From NCBI GenBank assembly GCA_045651165.1, contig JAZRRX010000049.1:27347-91346 (forward strand): a DNA stretch of 64,000 bases, written 5' to 3'. The notes beneath the pieces were generated by a model that made no database searches, was not told the DNA's origin, and saw only the letters and a list, made by a program, of their open reading frames with translations. Below, piece by piece: positions 9,496-16,861 of this stretch; the stretch's first letter is position 1, and every line of letters starts with the position of its first letter. The position numbers were made by a program, and so were the translations under genes. The stretch is from RGIG4608 sp045651165. Its GTDB lineage: Bacteria > Bacillota > Clostridia > Oscillospirales > CAG-272.

Positions 9496-9729
9496 TCAGT
9501 TCACCTTTCCGACGATTTGATCTTCTTTATAATTGTAAACAAATGTGGGGCATTCACCGCCCATTTGAATAGTGTAAATCACTTCTCCATCCTCGACTCT
9601 TGCCTCGTGGACAAAGCCGAAATGAAGCTCACCGCGGTGTCTAAATCTAACAAAGTCGCGTGGTTTGTATATGGCTTCTTCGGGCCAAGCATCCTTTTTC
9701 GGTTTCTTTTTAAATATATCTAAAAACAT
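9496..9729 (-). CDS. Small hydrophilic protein upstream of the pectate lyase-like gene
   Basis: This 77-residue protein is not one I recognise. It begins with a basic amphipathic segment (MFLDIFKKKPKKD) and continues as a sequence rich in beta-forming residues with alternating charged and aromatic positions, compatible with a small SH3-like barrel. An excellent ribosome binding site (AGAGGTGATT) precedes the ATG. Its stop is one base from the start of the lipoprotein gene, so the two are translationally coupled and share the promoter at about 9750-9777. Confidence 0.65.
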   Translation of the reverse strand: MFLDIFKKKPKKDAWPEEAIYKPRDFVRFRHRGELHFGFVHEARVEDGEVIYTIQMGGECPTFVYNYKEDQIVGKVN

Positions 9730-9748
9730 GTAATCACCTCTTTATACA

Positions 9749-9777
9749 ATGATAACATACTTTTATAAAAATAGCAA
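9749..9777 (-). promoter_or_regulatory. Promoter for the 77-residue protein/PL1 lipoprotein unit
   Basis: On the minus strand, TTGCTA and TATCAT are 17 bases apart, roughly 20 bases upstream of the ATG. It is divergent from the tmRNA promoter. Confidence 0.55.
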
Positions 9778-9804
9778 GAAAAATTTGTTTTTGACAAAAT
9801 TCTA

Positions 9805-9833
9805 TTGATTATTTTAAGAAAATAGTGTATAAT
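9805..9833 (+). promoter_or_regulatory. Promoter of the tmRNA gene
   Basis: TTGATT and TATAAT are separated by 17 bases and end 14 bases before the mature 5' end of the tmRNA. A better -35 match (TTGACA at 9791) is too far upstream to pair with this -10 box. Confidence 0.75.
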
Positions 9834-9847
9834 AAGGCATCATACAT

Positions 9848-10239
9848 GGGCTCGTAATGGTTTCGACGGGGATTTTGAGGTATGATAAGCGTGGCGGGCT
9901 GAGTAATCCCGATAACTGCTCAATTTTAAAATTAAACGACAACAATACTGTTGCTATGGCTGCCTAATTGACGCGCCTTCGGGCGCTTCAATGGCAGTGC
10001 TGTGACCTGCGGGTCACCCGTTCCTCCGCAGAGGACCACGACTGCGGACTGAGCGTGATCGTAGTGGTGAACTTGCATCGGTGGTCGCACCTGAACCGAT
10101 CAAGCAGAAAGGTGCTACGGACTATACACTGCCTGTCAGTTGGCGGTGCGTAGTGGGAAATAATAAAAACTGACTGCCCACGGAGAAGGTCATATCAAGA
10201 GGTTTTCGGACAGGGGTTCGATTCCCCTCGAGTCCACCA
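9848..10239 (+). ncRNA. ssrA: Transfer-messenger RNA (tmRNA)
   Basis: tmRNA rescues stalled ribosomes together with SmpB, which is encoded at about 16.4 kb. The 5' end GGGCTCGTAATGGTTTCGAC and the 3' end GGTTCGATTCCCCTCGAGTC plus CACCA form the alanyl-tRNA-like domain. The acceptor stem pairs GGGCTCG with CGAGTCC and has G3-U70, the AlaRS identity pair, with A73 as discriminator and an encoded CCA. The tag-coding region ends in-frame as NDNNTVAMAA at 9935-9967 (stop TAA). The resume codon is not certain: the codon before AAC is TTA, not the common GCA. Length is 392 nt. Family assignment is certain; the tag start is inferred. Confidence 0.97.
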
Positions 10240-10278
10240 AAATTGAAAGAGAGGGTTTTATCCCTCTCTTTTAATTTT
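10239..10278 (+). terminator. First terminator after tmRNA
   Basis: A 17-bp near-perfect stem, AAAATTGAAAGAGAGGG with its complement, has a 6-base loop and starts at the terminal A of the tmRNA CCA. It ends in a T-rich arm, as expected of an intrinsic terminator. Confidence 0.85.
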
Positions 10279-10293
10279 GCCCGATAATAAGAT

Positions 10294-10433
10294 GAGGGGA
10301 ATCGAACGCAGTGAGAAAACAACACAGTGTGTTGTTTTTGAACGGTGACCGAAGGATTTTGCGAAGCATTAGCCCCACCATCTTAATTTATTGCTTCGCA
10401 AAATCCAAGAGCGACTTCCCCTCGAGTCCACCA
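10294..10433 (+). repeat. Array unit 1 (long nested palindrome)
   Basis: From outside in: GAGGGGAATCGAACGC pairs partly with GACTTCCCCTC. A 10-bp hairpin with loop AGT lies at 10316-10338. A 14-bp perfect inverted repeat, GGATTTTGCGAAGC, lies at 10354-10367 and 10393-10406, with a 25-base loop. The unit ends in a complete copy of the tmRNA 3' end including CCA. The conserved connectors are CAGTGAG before the hairpin and GAACGGTGACCGAA after it. Confidence 0.85.
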
Positions 10434-10476
10434 AAAATAGCAAGGGAGTGCTTTTAAGTGCTCCCTTGTTATTTTT
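10433..10476 (+). terminator. Second terminator-like hairpin in the tmRNA array
   Basis: A 16-bp stem (AAAAATAGCAAGGGAG with its complement, one G-U pair) begins at the A of the second CCA copy. Its sequence is unrelated to the first terminator although the flanks are identical. Confidence 0.8.
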
Positions 10477-10491
10477 GCATACCAACTATAT

Positions 10492-10631
10492 GAGGGGAAT
10501 CGAACGCAGTGAGAAAACAGTCCAGTGGACTGTTTTTGAACGGTGACCGAAGGATTTTGCGAAGCTCACGCTATACCACCTCAATTTATTGCTTCGCAAA
10601 ATCCAAGAGCGAATTCCCCTCGAGTCCACCA
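10492..10631 (+). repeat. Array unit 2 (long nested palindrome)
   Basis: It has the same architecture and nearly the same sequence as unit 1. The hairpin at 10514-10536 has arm AAAACAGTCC in place of AAAACAACAC. Its other arm carries the three matching changes, so the stem and the AGT loop are kept. The 14-bp inverted repeat GGATTTTGCGAAGC recurs at 10552-10565 and 10591-10604. The end is again TTCCCCTCGAGTCCACCA. Confidence 0.85.
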
Positions 10632-10672
10632 AAAATAAAAGAGGTACACGAAAGTGTGCCTCTTTTGTTTTT
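10631..10672 (+). terminator. Third terminator-like hairpin in the tmRNA array
   Basis: The stem AAAAATAAAAGAGGTACAC pairs with GTGTGCCTCTTTTGTTTTT across a GAAA tetraloop. Its sequence differs again from the other two terminators. Confidence 0.8.
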
Positions 10673-10731
10673 GCACAGAAATAATATGAGGGGAATCGAA
10701 CGCAATAAAAATGCGATTACAAAACGTAAAA

Positions 10732-10759
10732 AATCCCCCGCGCTCTCGCGCGAGGGATT
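10732..10759 (-). terminator. Terminator of the large lipoprotein gene
   Basis: An 11-bp stem with one C-A mismatch (AATCCC-C-CGCGC) and loop TCTC lies 18 bases past the stop codon, with a T-tract on the minus strand. It directly abuts the truncated third repeat unit. Confidence 0.8.
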
Positions 10760-10776
10760 GAGTTTTGTTTAGTTTG

Positions 10777-13700
10777 TTAGGGGGTTGACCAAGTTCCGCC
10801 ACCTTTATCCCATGTACCATCTTTTACAGTATAAAGCGTATTAGCACCAGTAGGAGTAGTCAAGTCACTTGACTGATTCCATTTTTGTGTATCTTGTGTC
10901 CAACCATTTGTTGTAGATGAAGGATTCATACGAACAAAAATCATTTTCTTGTAATTTGTAGGAACCCAACATTGATATATTCCATCTTTATCGGGATCAG
11001 ACATATTAAGCCAACAATTATCTGAATCAGAATTGAATGCATATACTGCAAAGCGCGCATTACTCTGTTTCCAGTTAGAGTTAGGTTTCAAATATACCTT
11101 AACATAATTTGATATATTTGTATTGCTTACGGCATTTGCATTATTCTTCCATTCCATATAATACATATTTCCGTCTTTAGCTGAAGATACTGTTATATTG
11201 GGAGATTCATCTCTTACACCAGAATTATCATTCTTGATACCACTAAACTTGAATGAATCAGCATCAACTGGAATTACAAGTTTATATATATCATAAGTAC
11301 CATCATTATCATAATAGTCCATCTCTGATCCAGGGAAAGCAACATGATAAGAACCATCTGCATACCAATAATAGAGTGATACCTTTGTCCACTTCCAGTT
11401 GTTTTGGAAGTAAATTACCATACCTTGTTTACCACATATAGAACATTTATTATCTGATCCCCAAGTATGAGCACTAACTGTTCTTTTTGCTCCACAAGTA
11501 TTACATGTTGTGTCACAAGCATTGTCATATTTATGACCCTTAGCCGCTACTGTTGTCTGTGCTTTAATAACTGTGTTACATACAGAGCAGTGTGAACCTT
11601 CTGTCTTACCAGCTGTTGTACATGTTGCAGCAACTGCTTTGTCAGTTACTACGGTATGAGCCGCAAGTTCAAGAGTTACTTTTTCACGACTAATTTCGTG
11701 AGTCTTACATACTGAACAGTAAACTACGTTATCGTAAGAGCCTGCTACTGTACATGTAGAAGCTTTTTCATTTTCCTTAACTGCATTTGCAGGTGTATGA
11801 GCAACTTTGTCAAGTACTGTCTGTGAAACAAGAACTTCGTTACATACTGAGCAATGCTTACCTTCTGTAAGACCAGTTGCTGTACATGTTGCTGCAACTG
11901 CATTGTCAACCACTTCGGTATGACCGAGAGCTGCTTTGATTACTGCGCTACATACTGTACATTTCTGAGCTGTTGTACATGTTGCTGCATCGCCAGGTGT
12001 ATGTGCAAGTTTGTCAACTGTAATTGTTTCACGGCTGATTTCCTTGTCACATACTGAACATTTAACTACGTTATCGTAAGAGCCCTTTTCTGTACAAGAG
12101 GAAGCTGTTACGTTTTCAACAACTGCATCTCCAGGAGTATGAGTAACTTCTCTTTCAGTTCCACATACGTTACAATCTGCATCACAAGCATTGTCGTAAG
12201 TATGCTCATGATCTCCAATTACAACAACAATTGTTGTAGGAGTACAGAAGTAGTAGTCCTGAATTGTGATTTGAACTGTACCTGTACCTGTGAATGTAAT
12301 TGTACCATTAGCCCAGTTATCTCTATCGTAAACGATAGTTGCTACTACGTTGCCATTTTCGTCGAGGTTAGTAACACCAATTGTAAGAGCATCGATAACG
12401 AGTTCAACACCATTGCCAACAAGCTTGAAGAGGTCGCCGAATGTATAAGTTGTAAAGTTTGTAAGTTTATCAACCTTACCTTCGAATTTTTCAACGGAGT
12501 TACCTTCTTGTCTGTCAAGAATATTTACGCCCTCGAGGTCGCCAACTGCTTTGGTTGTTACACCCCAACCGTAACCAGTTACGAGGTTGTTAAATTCAAG
12601 ATAGATGTGCTGTTTATCTTCTTTAAGGTCATCTTGACCATCACCGTTTTCGTCGATGCCTGTTTGAATACCACCCATATCGTGTGTCCAAACTGCGCCA
12701 TCCTTGAAGTGGTAGCAGGTTGCGTTTTCCGTTCCGTGACCTTTAGAGTAATCTACGATAACGTAGTTTGCTCTGCCAGATGCAGGAACTGTACCTGTTG
12801 TATCGTCAAGATATGTGATTGTTGTACCATCGATTGCCTTGATTTCTGTCAAACGACTCATCTGATAATCGTGTGTATAGGAAGCTGTTGTATTGTCGAT
12901 GATTTCGCAATAGTAGTAGTCATTCCATGTACCAAAGTGAACTGTACAATCTTTAGCTGTGATACCGTCCATCTTGGGATAGGAGCGACCATCGATTGTT
13001 ACATTTTCACGAACGGAACCGATGAGCATACCTGTGTAACGGTAAGCATAGTACTGATAGTTTGCACAAACATCGTTGTAAACGTCCATTATTGCAGAAA
13101 CGTGGCAGTTTTCGAAGCTGATACCTGCATTTGTAGGCTTGCCTGCAGATGTCTGTCCACTTGTGGGATAGTACTGACCTACGATACCACCACATGCTAC
13201 GTCATAAGAGCCCCAAAGAGCACTAATTTTGTTTGTATTATCTACTGTTATGTTTTTGAAGCTTGTTGTTAATCCCGCTTCCTTTGCGTACCAACCTACG
13301 CAACCAACGATACCACCGTTACCGATGTTATAAACTCTTGGGTTACAGTTGAAAATTGAAATGTTTTCAAATATTGCTCCATCCGCGTAAGCTGCAATAA
13401 CACCTGTTGTTGTATATTCACCGTCGGAACTAAAGTTCTTAACTGTAAGATTCTTAATTGTACCTTTATAAACACGACCAAACAAGCCCATACCATCGCG
13501 GTAGTACTGAAGAGACAAGTCATATTCATCATTGTCGCCCTTCATTTCCCATGTGTTGTGGTAGAAGTTTGCGATTATGTGACCGTTACCATCGAATGTA
13601 CCACAGAAGTTATAGAAGCCAGTGGTTACCGCTACGCCTGTCTTTTCATACTTTCCATCGTTACTATGATAACCGATAGGATAGAATATTTTTCCGTCTT

Positions 13701-14601
13701 CTTCGACATCATCAAGGTTAATGTCAGCAATAAGTTTTACTGTTTTGCCAGAGAAGGAATCCTGTTCGATACCTTCTGCCATTCCACCAACGATTTGGCT
13801 AAAGCTCCAAAGTTGTTCAGCATTTGCAATAACAAGTTCTGTCTTACTTGCATCATACCAAGTATGGTCAAAACCACCTTCCCAAGCATTTAATTCGTTA
13901 ACTACCAAAGCAATTTCAGAGAAAGATGCGATTGAAATAGTTACATCACCTGTTGCAGGGTCATACTTGAATTGGTTATGTGCTGTGAAAGTTTCGTTGT
14001 TTGCAATACGAGTCATTTCGTATGTAACACCATCTTCAACGTGATAGAGTTTAATACTTGTTGAGTTGAGACCTTTTGCCGCTGCTTTCACAAGTGTGAT
14101 TTCCATGGGAATAAGGTTGCCTTGTGCAACACCTGCCACATGTACGTCAAAAGATGTGGAAACTTCGTTCTCTAAGAGTTCAATTTGTGCTTCACTCTGT
14201 TCAATACCATTAATTGTAAGAGCAAGCTCTGTTGCGCCTTCTTCCATCTGAACGCCACCAGGTACGGTAGCACTTGCAGATTCGTTACTCATGTTTACTC
14301 CACCTTCGGGAACTTTGTTTTCCGCGTCGGGAGTTACAGGAGCAGAAATAAGCACGTCATCAACGTGTGGAGGGGGGATAACTTCAGTTTCTCCACCATT
14401 ATTTTCGGTGTTACCACCGTTTCCGTTGTTGTTTTCGGTGTTATCACCGTTTTCATTGCCGACGTTGTTATTGGGAGAATTTATAACAACGTTGTTCTCG
14501 GGAGCTGCTACTTGGAAGCAAGAGGTGAGTCCACCTACGAGCATAATGAAGCAGATTGTGAGAGCAAGCACTCTTGTGAAAATAGAGTAATTTGTGTTCA
14601 T
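10777..14601 (-). CDS. Very large surface lipoprotein with CxxC repeats and starch-binding-like C-terminus
   Basis: This 1274-residue protein starts at the ATG preceded by AGAAAGGAA; an in-frame upstream extension lacks a signal peptide and is rejected. A signal peptide ends in GGLTSC (Cys28), followed by an Asn/Gly-rich linker. Residues ~250-600 resemble GLUG/right-handed beta-helix repeats (FDGNGHIIANF, MGLFGRVYKGTIKNLTV). Residues ~810-1030 hold about eight spaced CxxC motifs in repeats of the type ATCTxxGxTEGxHCSVC, probably zinc-binding or disulphide-linked. Two C-terminal modules begin VIYFQNNWKWTKVSLYYWYA and VKVYLKPNSNWKQ and resemble CBM26-type starch-binding domains. A surface carbohydrate-binding or adhesion role is inferred. 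No catalytic domain is recognised. Confidence 0.75.
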   Translation of the reverse strand: MNTNYSIFTRVLALTICFIMLVGGLTSCFQVAAPENNVVINSPNNNVGNENGDNTENNNGNGGNTENNGGETEVIPPPHVDDVLISAPVTPDAENKVPEGGVNMSNESASATVPGGVQMEEGATELALTINGIEQSEAQIELLENEVSTSFDVHVAGVAQGNLIPMEITLVKAAAKGLNSTSIKLYHVEDGVTYEMTRIANNETFTAHNQFKYDPATGDVTISIASFSEIALVVNELNAWEGGFDHTWYDASKTELVIANAEQLWSFSQIVGGMAEGIEQDSFSGKTVKLIADINLDDVEEDGKIFYPIGYHSNDGKYEKTGVAVTTGFYNFCGTFDGNGHIIANFYHNTWEMKGDNDEYDLSLQYYRDGMGLFGRVYKGTIKNLTVKNFSSDGEYTTTGVIAAYADGAIFENISIFNCNPRVYNIGNGGIVGCVGWYAKEAGLTTSFKNITVDNTNKISALWGSYDVACGGIVGQYYPTSGQTSAGKPTNAGISFENCHVSAIMDVYNDVCANYQYYAYRYTGMLIGSVRENVTIDGRSYPKMDGITAKDCTVHFGTWNDYYYCEIIDNTTASYTHDYQMSRLTEIKAIDGTTITYLDDTTGTVPASGRANYVIVDYSKGHGTENATCYHFKDGAVWTHDMGGIQTGIDENGDGQDDLKEDKQHIYLEFNNLVTGYGWGVTTKAVGDLEGVNILDRQEGNSVEKFEGKVDKLTNFTTYTFGDLFKLVGNGVELVIDALTIGVTNLDENGNVVATIVYDRDNWANGTITFTGTGTVQITIQDYYFCTPTTIVVVIGDHEHTYDNACDADCNVCGTEREVTHTPGDAVVENVTASSCTEKGSYDNVVKCSVCDKEISRETITVDKLAHTPGDAATCTTAQKCTVCSAVIKAALGHTEVVDNAVAATCTATGLTEGKHCSVCNEVLVSQTVLDKVAHTPANAVKENEKASTCTVAGSYDNVVYCSVCKTHEISREKVTLELAAHTVVTDKAVAATCTTAGKTEGSHCSVCNTVIKAQTTVAAKGHKYDNACDTTCNTCGAKRTVSAHTWGSDNKCSICGKQGMVIYFQNNWKWTKVSLYYWYADGSYHVAFPGSEMDYYDNDGTYDIYKLVIPVDADSFKFSGIKNDNSGVRDESPNITVSSAKDGNMYYMEWKNNANAVSNTNISNYVKVYLKPNSNWKQSNARFAVYAFNSDSDNCWLNMSDPDKDGIYQCWVPTNYKKMIFVRMNPSSTTNGWTQDTQKWNQSSDLTTPTGANTLYTVKDGTWDKGGGTWSTP

Positions 14602-14641
14602 AACATTTCCTTTCTGTTTTGTATATGTAAATCTCAATTTT

Positions 14642-14684
14642 CGATAACGAAAAGATACGAACAATTCATACCCTTTCGTTATCG
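14642..14684 (-). promoter_or_regulatory. Inverted repeat in the 5' leader of the large lipoprotein gene
   Basis: An 11-bp perfect inverted repeat, CGATAACGAAA with its complement, flanks 21 bases. It lies between the promoter and the start codon. It could form a leader hairpin or be a regulator site; the sequence alone does not distinguish these. The rest of the 14602-14882 gap holds only the promoter and the neighbouring terminator. Confidence 0.5.
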
Positions 14685-14767
14685 CCACAATACACGCAAT
14701 AGTCAATTTTGCACAAATTTCGACACGTTTCTTTGTGAATATATTGCAGAATACACACATCCAATAA

Positions 14768-14796
14768 ATTATATCATAAATATATTAATAAATCAA
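14768..14796 (-). promoter_or_regulatory. Promoter of the large lipoprotein gene
   Basis: On the minus strand, TTGATT and TATAAT are separated by 17 bases. This predicts a leader of about 160 nt that contains the inverted repeat described above. Confidence 0.65.
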
Positions 14797-14843
14797 TAGA
14801 AAATTTCAAAAAATTAACAATTTTAATAATTTATTTTATAATG

Positions 14844-14874
14844 AAAAGCACCCGAAAAATTCGGGTGCTTTTTT
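14844..14874 (-). terminator. Terminator of the smpB/DUF1846 operon
   Basis: The 13-bp stem AAAAGCACCCGAA with its complement is just past the DUF1846 stop codon, with A/T tracts on both sides. Confidence 0.88.
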
Positions 14875-14882
14875 CTGCATTT

Positions 14883-16376
14883 TTATCCAATAAAAATCTC
14901 TTTTATCTGATATTTTGGCTCGCACGTTACATTGAGCCCAAGCTTTTTTAGAACCTCAATATCCGCGCTTGGAAGCATTACTGTTGAGTGAATGTCGCAT
15001 CCTGAAAGATGTGGCAAATGCTTAAGCACATGTGCCGCGGTTGCGGATGTGTGTGCAGAAATTGAAAGCGCAATCAAAATTTCGTTTACGTTCAATTTCT
15101 TGTAGGTTCTTGAAAGATACTGACATTTGAGTTTTTGCACAGGGCCGATTACCTCGGGAGCAAGCAAGTGTATCTCATCCGGAATACCTGTTATCTCCTT
15201 AAGTGCATTAAGGAGCATTGCAGACACAGATTCTAACAATTCGGTGGATTTGCCCGTGATTATTCTGCCGTCATTAAGTTCGATTGCCGCAGCTGGTACG
15301 CCAGTTTCTGCGCTCTTTTCCTTGGCAGCCACGATAACCTTTCTATAATCTTTTGAAATGCCCGCCTGTTGCATCAAAAGTTCAATTTTCTGCACGGCAT
15401 TTCTATTTCTTTCGGTATCGTCATCGCGACAAGTACAAAGTGCATCATAATAACGACGAACTATCTCGCGTTTAGATGCATCAACGACTGTTTCCTCATC
15501 AACAATGCAATTTCCAACCATATTTACTCCCATATCTGTGGGTGAAAAATAGGGTGAATTATTGTCATAAATGCCTTTAAAAATCGCATCGAGCACGGGG
15601 AAAATTTCAACATCACGATTATAATTTACCGCTAATTCACCGTATTTTTCAAGGTGATAGGGGTCAATCATATTAACGTCATTAAGGTCGGCTGTTGCCG
15701 CTTCGTATGCAAGATTTACAGGATGACGAAGGGGTTTGTTCCAAATTGGAAAAGTCTCAAACTTCGCATATCCTGCCTTAATTCCCTTCTTATTATCATT
15801 ATAGAGCTGTGAAAGGCAAACTGCCATTTTTCCACTACCCGGGCCGGGGCCTGTAACGATAACAAGCTCTTTTTCGGTTTCGATATATTCGTTTTTGCCA
15901 AATCCTTCATCACTTACTATCTTTTCAACATTTGAGGGGTAACCTGCGATAGTATAATGATGATATATTTTGATTCCCTGCTCTTTGAGTTTGCGCTCAA
16001 ATTTAGCAACCGCAGGATGTACGGATTCAAAGCGAGTGAGGACTACGCTGCCAACCAAAAGTCCAGTGTTGCGAAATGCATCAATAAGTCGAAGCACGTC
16101 AAGGTCATAAGTAATACCAAGGTCGCCACGAATCTTATTTTTTTCAATATCATCTGTATTTACAACTATTACAATCTCTGCCTTCTCTTTAAGTTGAAGA
16201 AGCATTTGAAGTTTTGAGTCAGGTTTGAACCCAGGAAGCACGCGAGAGGCGTGATAGTCATCAAAAAGCTTGCCACCAAACTCAAGATAGAGTTTGCCAC
16301 CAAATTTTTCAATTCTATCTTTGATGTGCTTTGATTGTAATTCAATGTATTTTTGATTATCGAAGCTAACTTTCAT
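14883..16376 (-). CDS. DUF1846 domain-containing protein
   Basis: This 497-residue cytoplasmic protein is of full family length. The opening block FGGKLFDDYHASRVLPGF and the later VTGPGPGSGKMAVCLSQLY segment, a glycine-rich nucleotide-binding-like loop, are characteristic of DUF1846. The family is widespread in Firmicutes and its biochemical role is not established. It follows smpB by 15 bases and ends at a strong terminator, so it is the last gene of the unit. Confidence 0.88.
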   Translation of the reverse strand: MKVSFDNQKYIELQSKHIKDRIEKFGGKLYLEFGGKLFDDYHASRVLPGFKPDSKLQMLLQLKEKAEIVIVVNTDDIEKNKIRGDLGITYDLDVLRLIDAFRNTGLLVGSVVLTRFESVHPAVAKFERKLKEQGIKIYHHYTIAGYPSNVEKIVSDEGFGKNEYIETEKELVIVTGPGPGSGKMAVCLSQLYNDNKKGIKAGYAKFETFPIWNKPLRHPVNLAYEAATADLNDVNMIDPYHLEKYGELAVNYNRDVEIFPVLDAIFKGIYDNNSPYFSPTDMGVNMVGNCIVDEETVVDASKREIVRRYYDALCTCRDDDTERNRNAVQKIELLMQQAGISKDYRKVIVAAKEKSAETGVPAAAIELNDGRIITGKSTELLESVSAMLLNALKEITGIPDEIHLLAPEVIGPVQKLKCQYLSRTYKKLNVNEILIALSISAHTSATAAHVLKHLPHLSGCDIHSTVMLPSADIEVLKKLGLNVTCEPKYQIKEIFIG

Positions 16377-16391
16377 CTCAAATTCTCCACT

Positions 16392-16859
16392 TTAATCGTT
16401 ATGTGATTTAAATGCACGTTCCATATCGCGCTTTGCATCATTTCTAGCCATATCGTCACGCTTGTCATAGAGTTTTTTGCCTCGGCAAAGTCCAATTTCA
16501 ATCTTTACTCTCGAATTTTTGAGGTAGACCTGCAATGGCACAAGTGTATATCCCTTTTGAGATACAAGGCCAAAGAGTTTTAATATCTCCCTTTTGTGAA
16601 ACAAAAGCTTTTTGGGACGCAAAGGGTCTTTGTTAAATACATTGCCCTGCTCATAGGGGCTTATGTGCATACCAACAACAAATACCTCGCCATCCTTTAT
16701 ATCACAATAGGATTCCTTAACATTAACCTTGCCAGCACGAATGCTTTTAACTTCTGTGCCGAAAAGTTCAACGCCCGCTTCGTATTTTTCTTCTACAAAA
16801 TAATCGTGATATGCTTTTTTGTTTTGTGCTATTATTTTAACTGAATTTTTGTCTGCCAT
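16392..16859 (-). CDS. smpB: SsrA-binding protein SmpB
   Basis: SmpB binds the tRNA-like domain of tmRNA and delivers it to stalled ribosomes. The 155-residue length is typical. Family segments include AQNKKAYHDYFVEEKYEAGV, GTEVKSIRAGKVNVKESY, ISPYEQGN and the basic C-terminal tail KKLYDKRDDMARNDAKRDMER, which acts in the decoding centre. The gene starts two bases after the acetyltransferase stop and has a weak ribosome binding site, which suggests translational coupling. Its partner ssrA is encoded about 6 kb away on the other strand. Confidence 0.97.
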   Translation of the reverse strand: MADKNSVKIIAQNKKAYHDYFVEEKYEAGVELFGTEVKSIRAGKVNVKESYCDIKDGEVFVVGMHISPYEQGNVFNKDPLRPKKLLFHKREILKLFGLVSQKGYTLVPLQVYLKNSRVKIEIGLCRGKKLYDKRDDMARNDAKRDMERAFKSHND

Positions 16860-16861
16860 AA

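Larger units (their letters stand above)
10222..10703 (+). repeat. Tandem array of tmRNA-3'-end repeats (period 192-198 bp)
   Basis: The last 18 bases of the tmRNA, TTCCCCTCGAGTCCACCA, occur three times at 10222-10239, 10416-10433 and 10614-10631. Each copy is followed directly by a different terminator-like hairpin. Each terminator is followed by GAGGGGAATCGAACGC (10294, 10492, 10688), whose first 14 bases are the exact complement of the tmRNA T-arm. The array has two full units and the start of a third, which breaks off at 10703. No protein gene is supported across it. See the separate unit entries and the finding. Confidence 0.9.

Noticed and set aside
10416..10631. Additional tRNA or tmRNA genes
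   Set aside because: Only the 3' acceptor/T-arm strand is copied. No matching 5' acceptor strand, D-arm or anticodon arm precedes the copies.
10294..10703. Possible CRISPR array after the tmRNA
   Set aside because: The repeated parts are long (over 100 bp), palindromic at several scales, and derived from the tmRNA end. The variable parts are terminator hairpins, not unique spacers, and no cas gene is near.
9848..10776. Genomic island integrated at ssrA
   Set aside because: There is no integrase or phage gene next to it, and the segment between the copies is only ~195 bp. An old att scar remains possible and is mentioned in the finding.
12139..13272. Long Cys-rich open frame on the plus strand
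   Set aside because: It is the antisense of the large lipoprotein gene, whose CxxC repeats and biased codons keep the opposite frame open. It has no ribosome binding site or family match.
14602..14760. N-terminal extension of the large lipoprotein
   Set aside because: The in-frame upstream stretch is basic, covers the leader inverted repeat, and would bury the signal peptide. The downstream ATG has a proper ribosome binding site and lipobox spacing.
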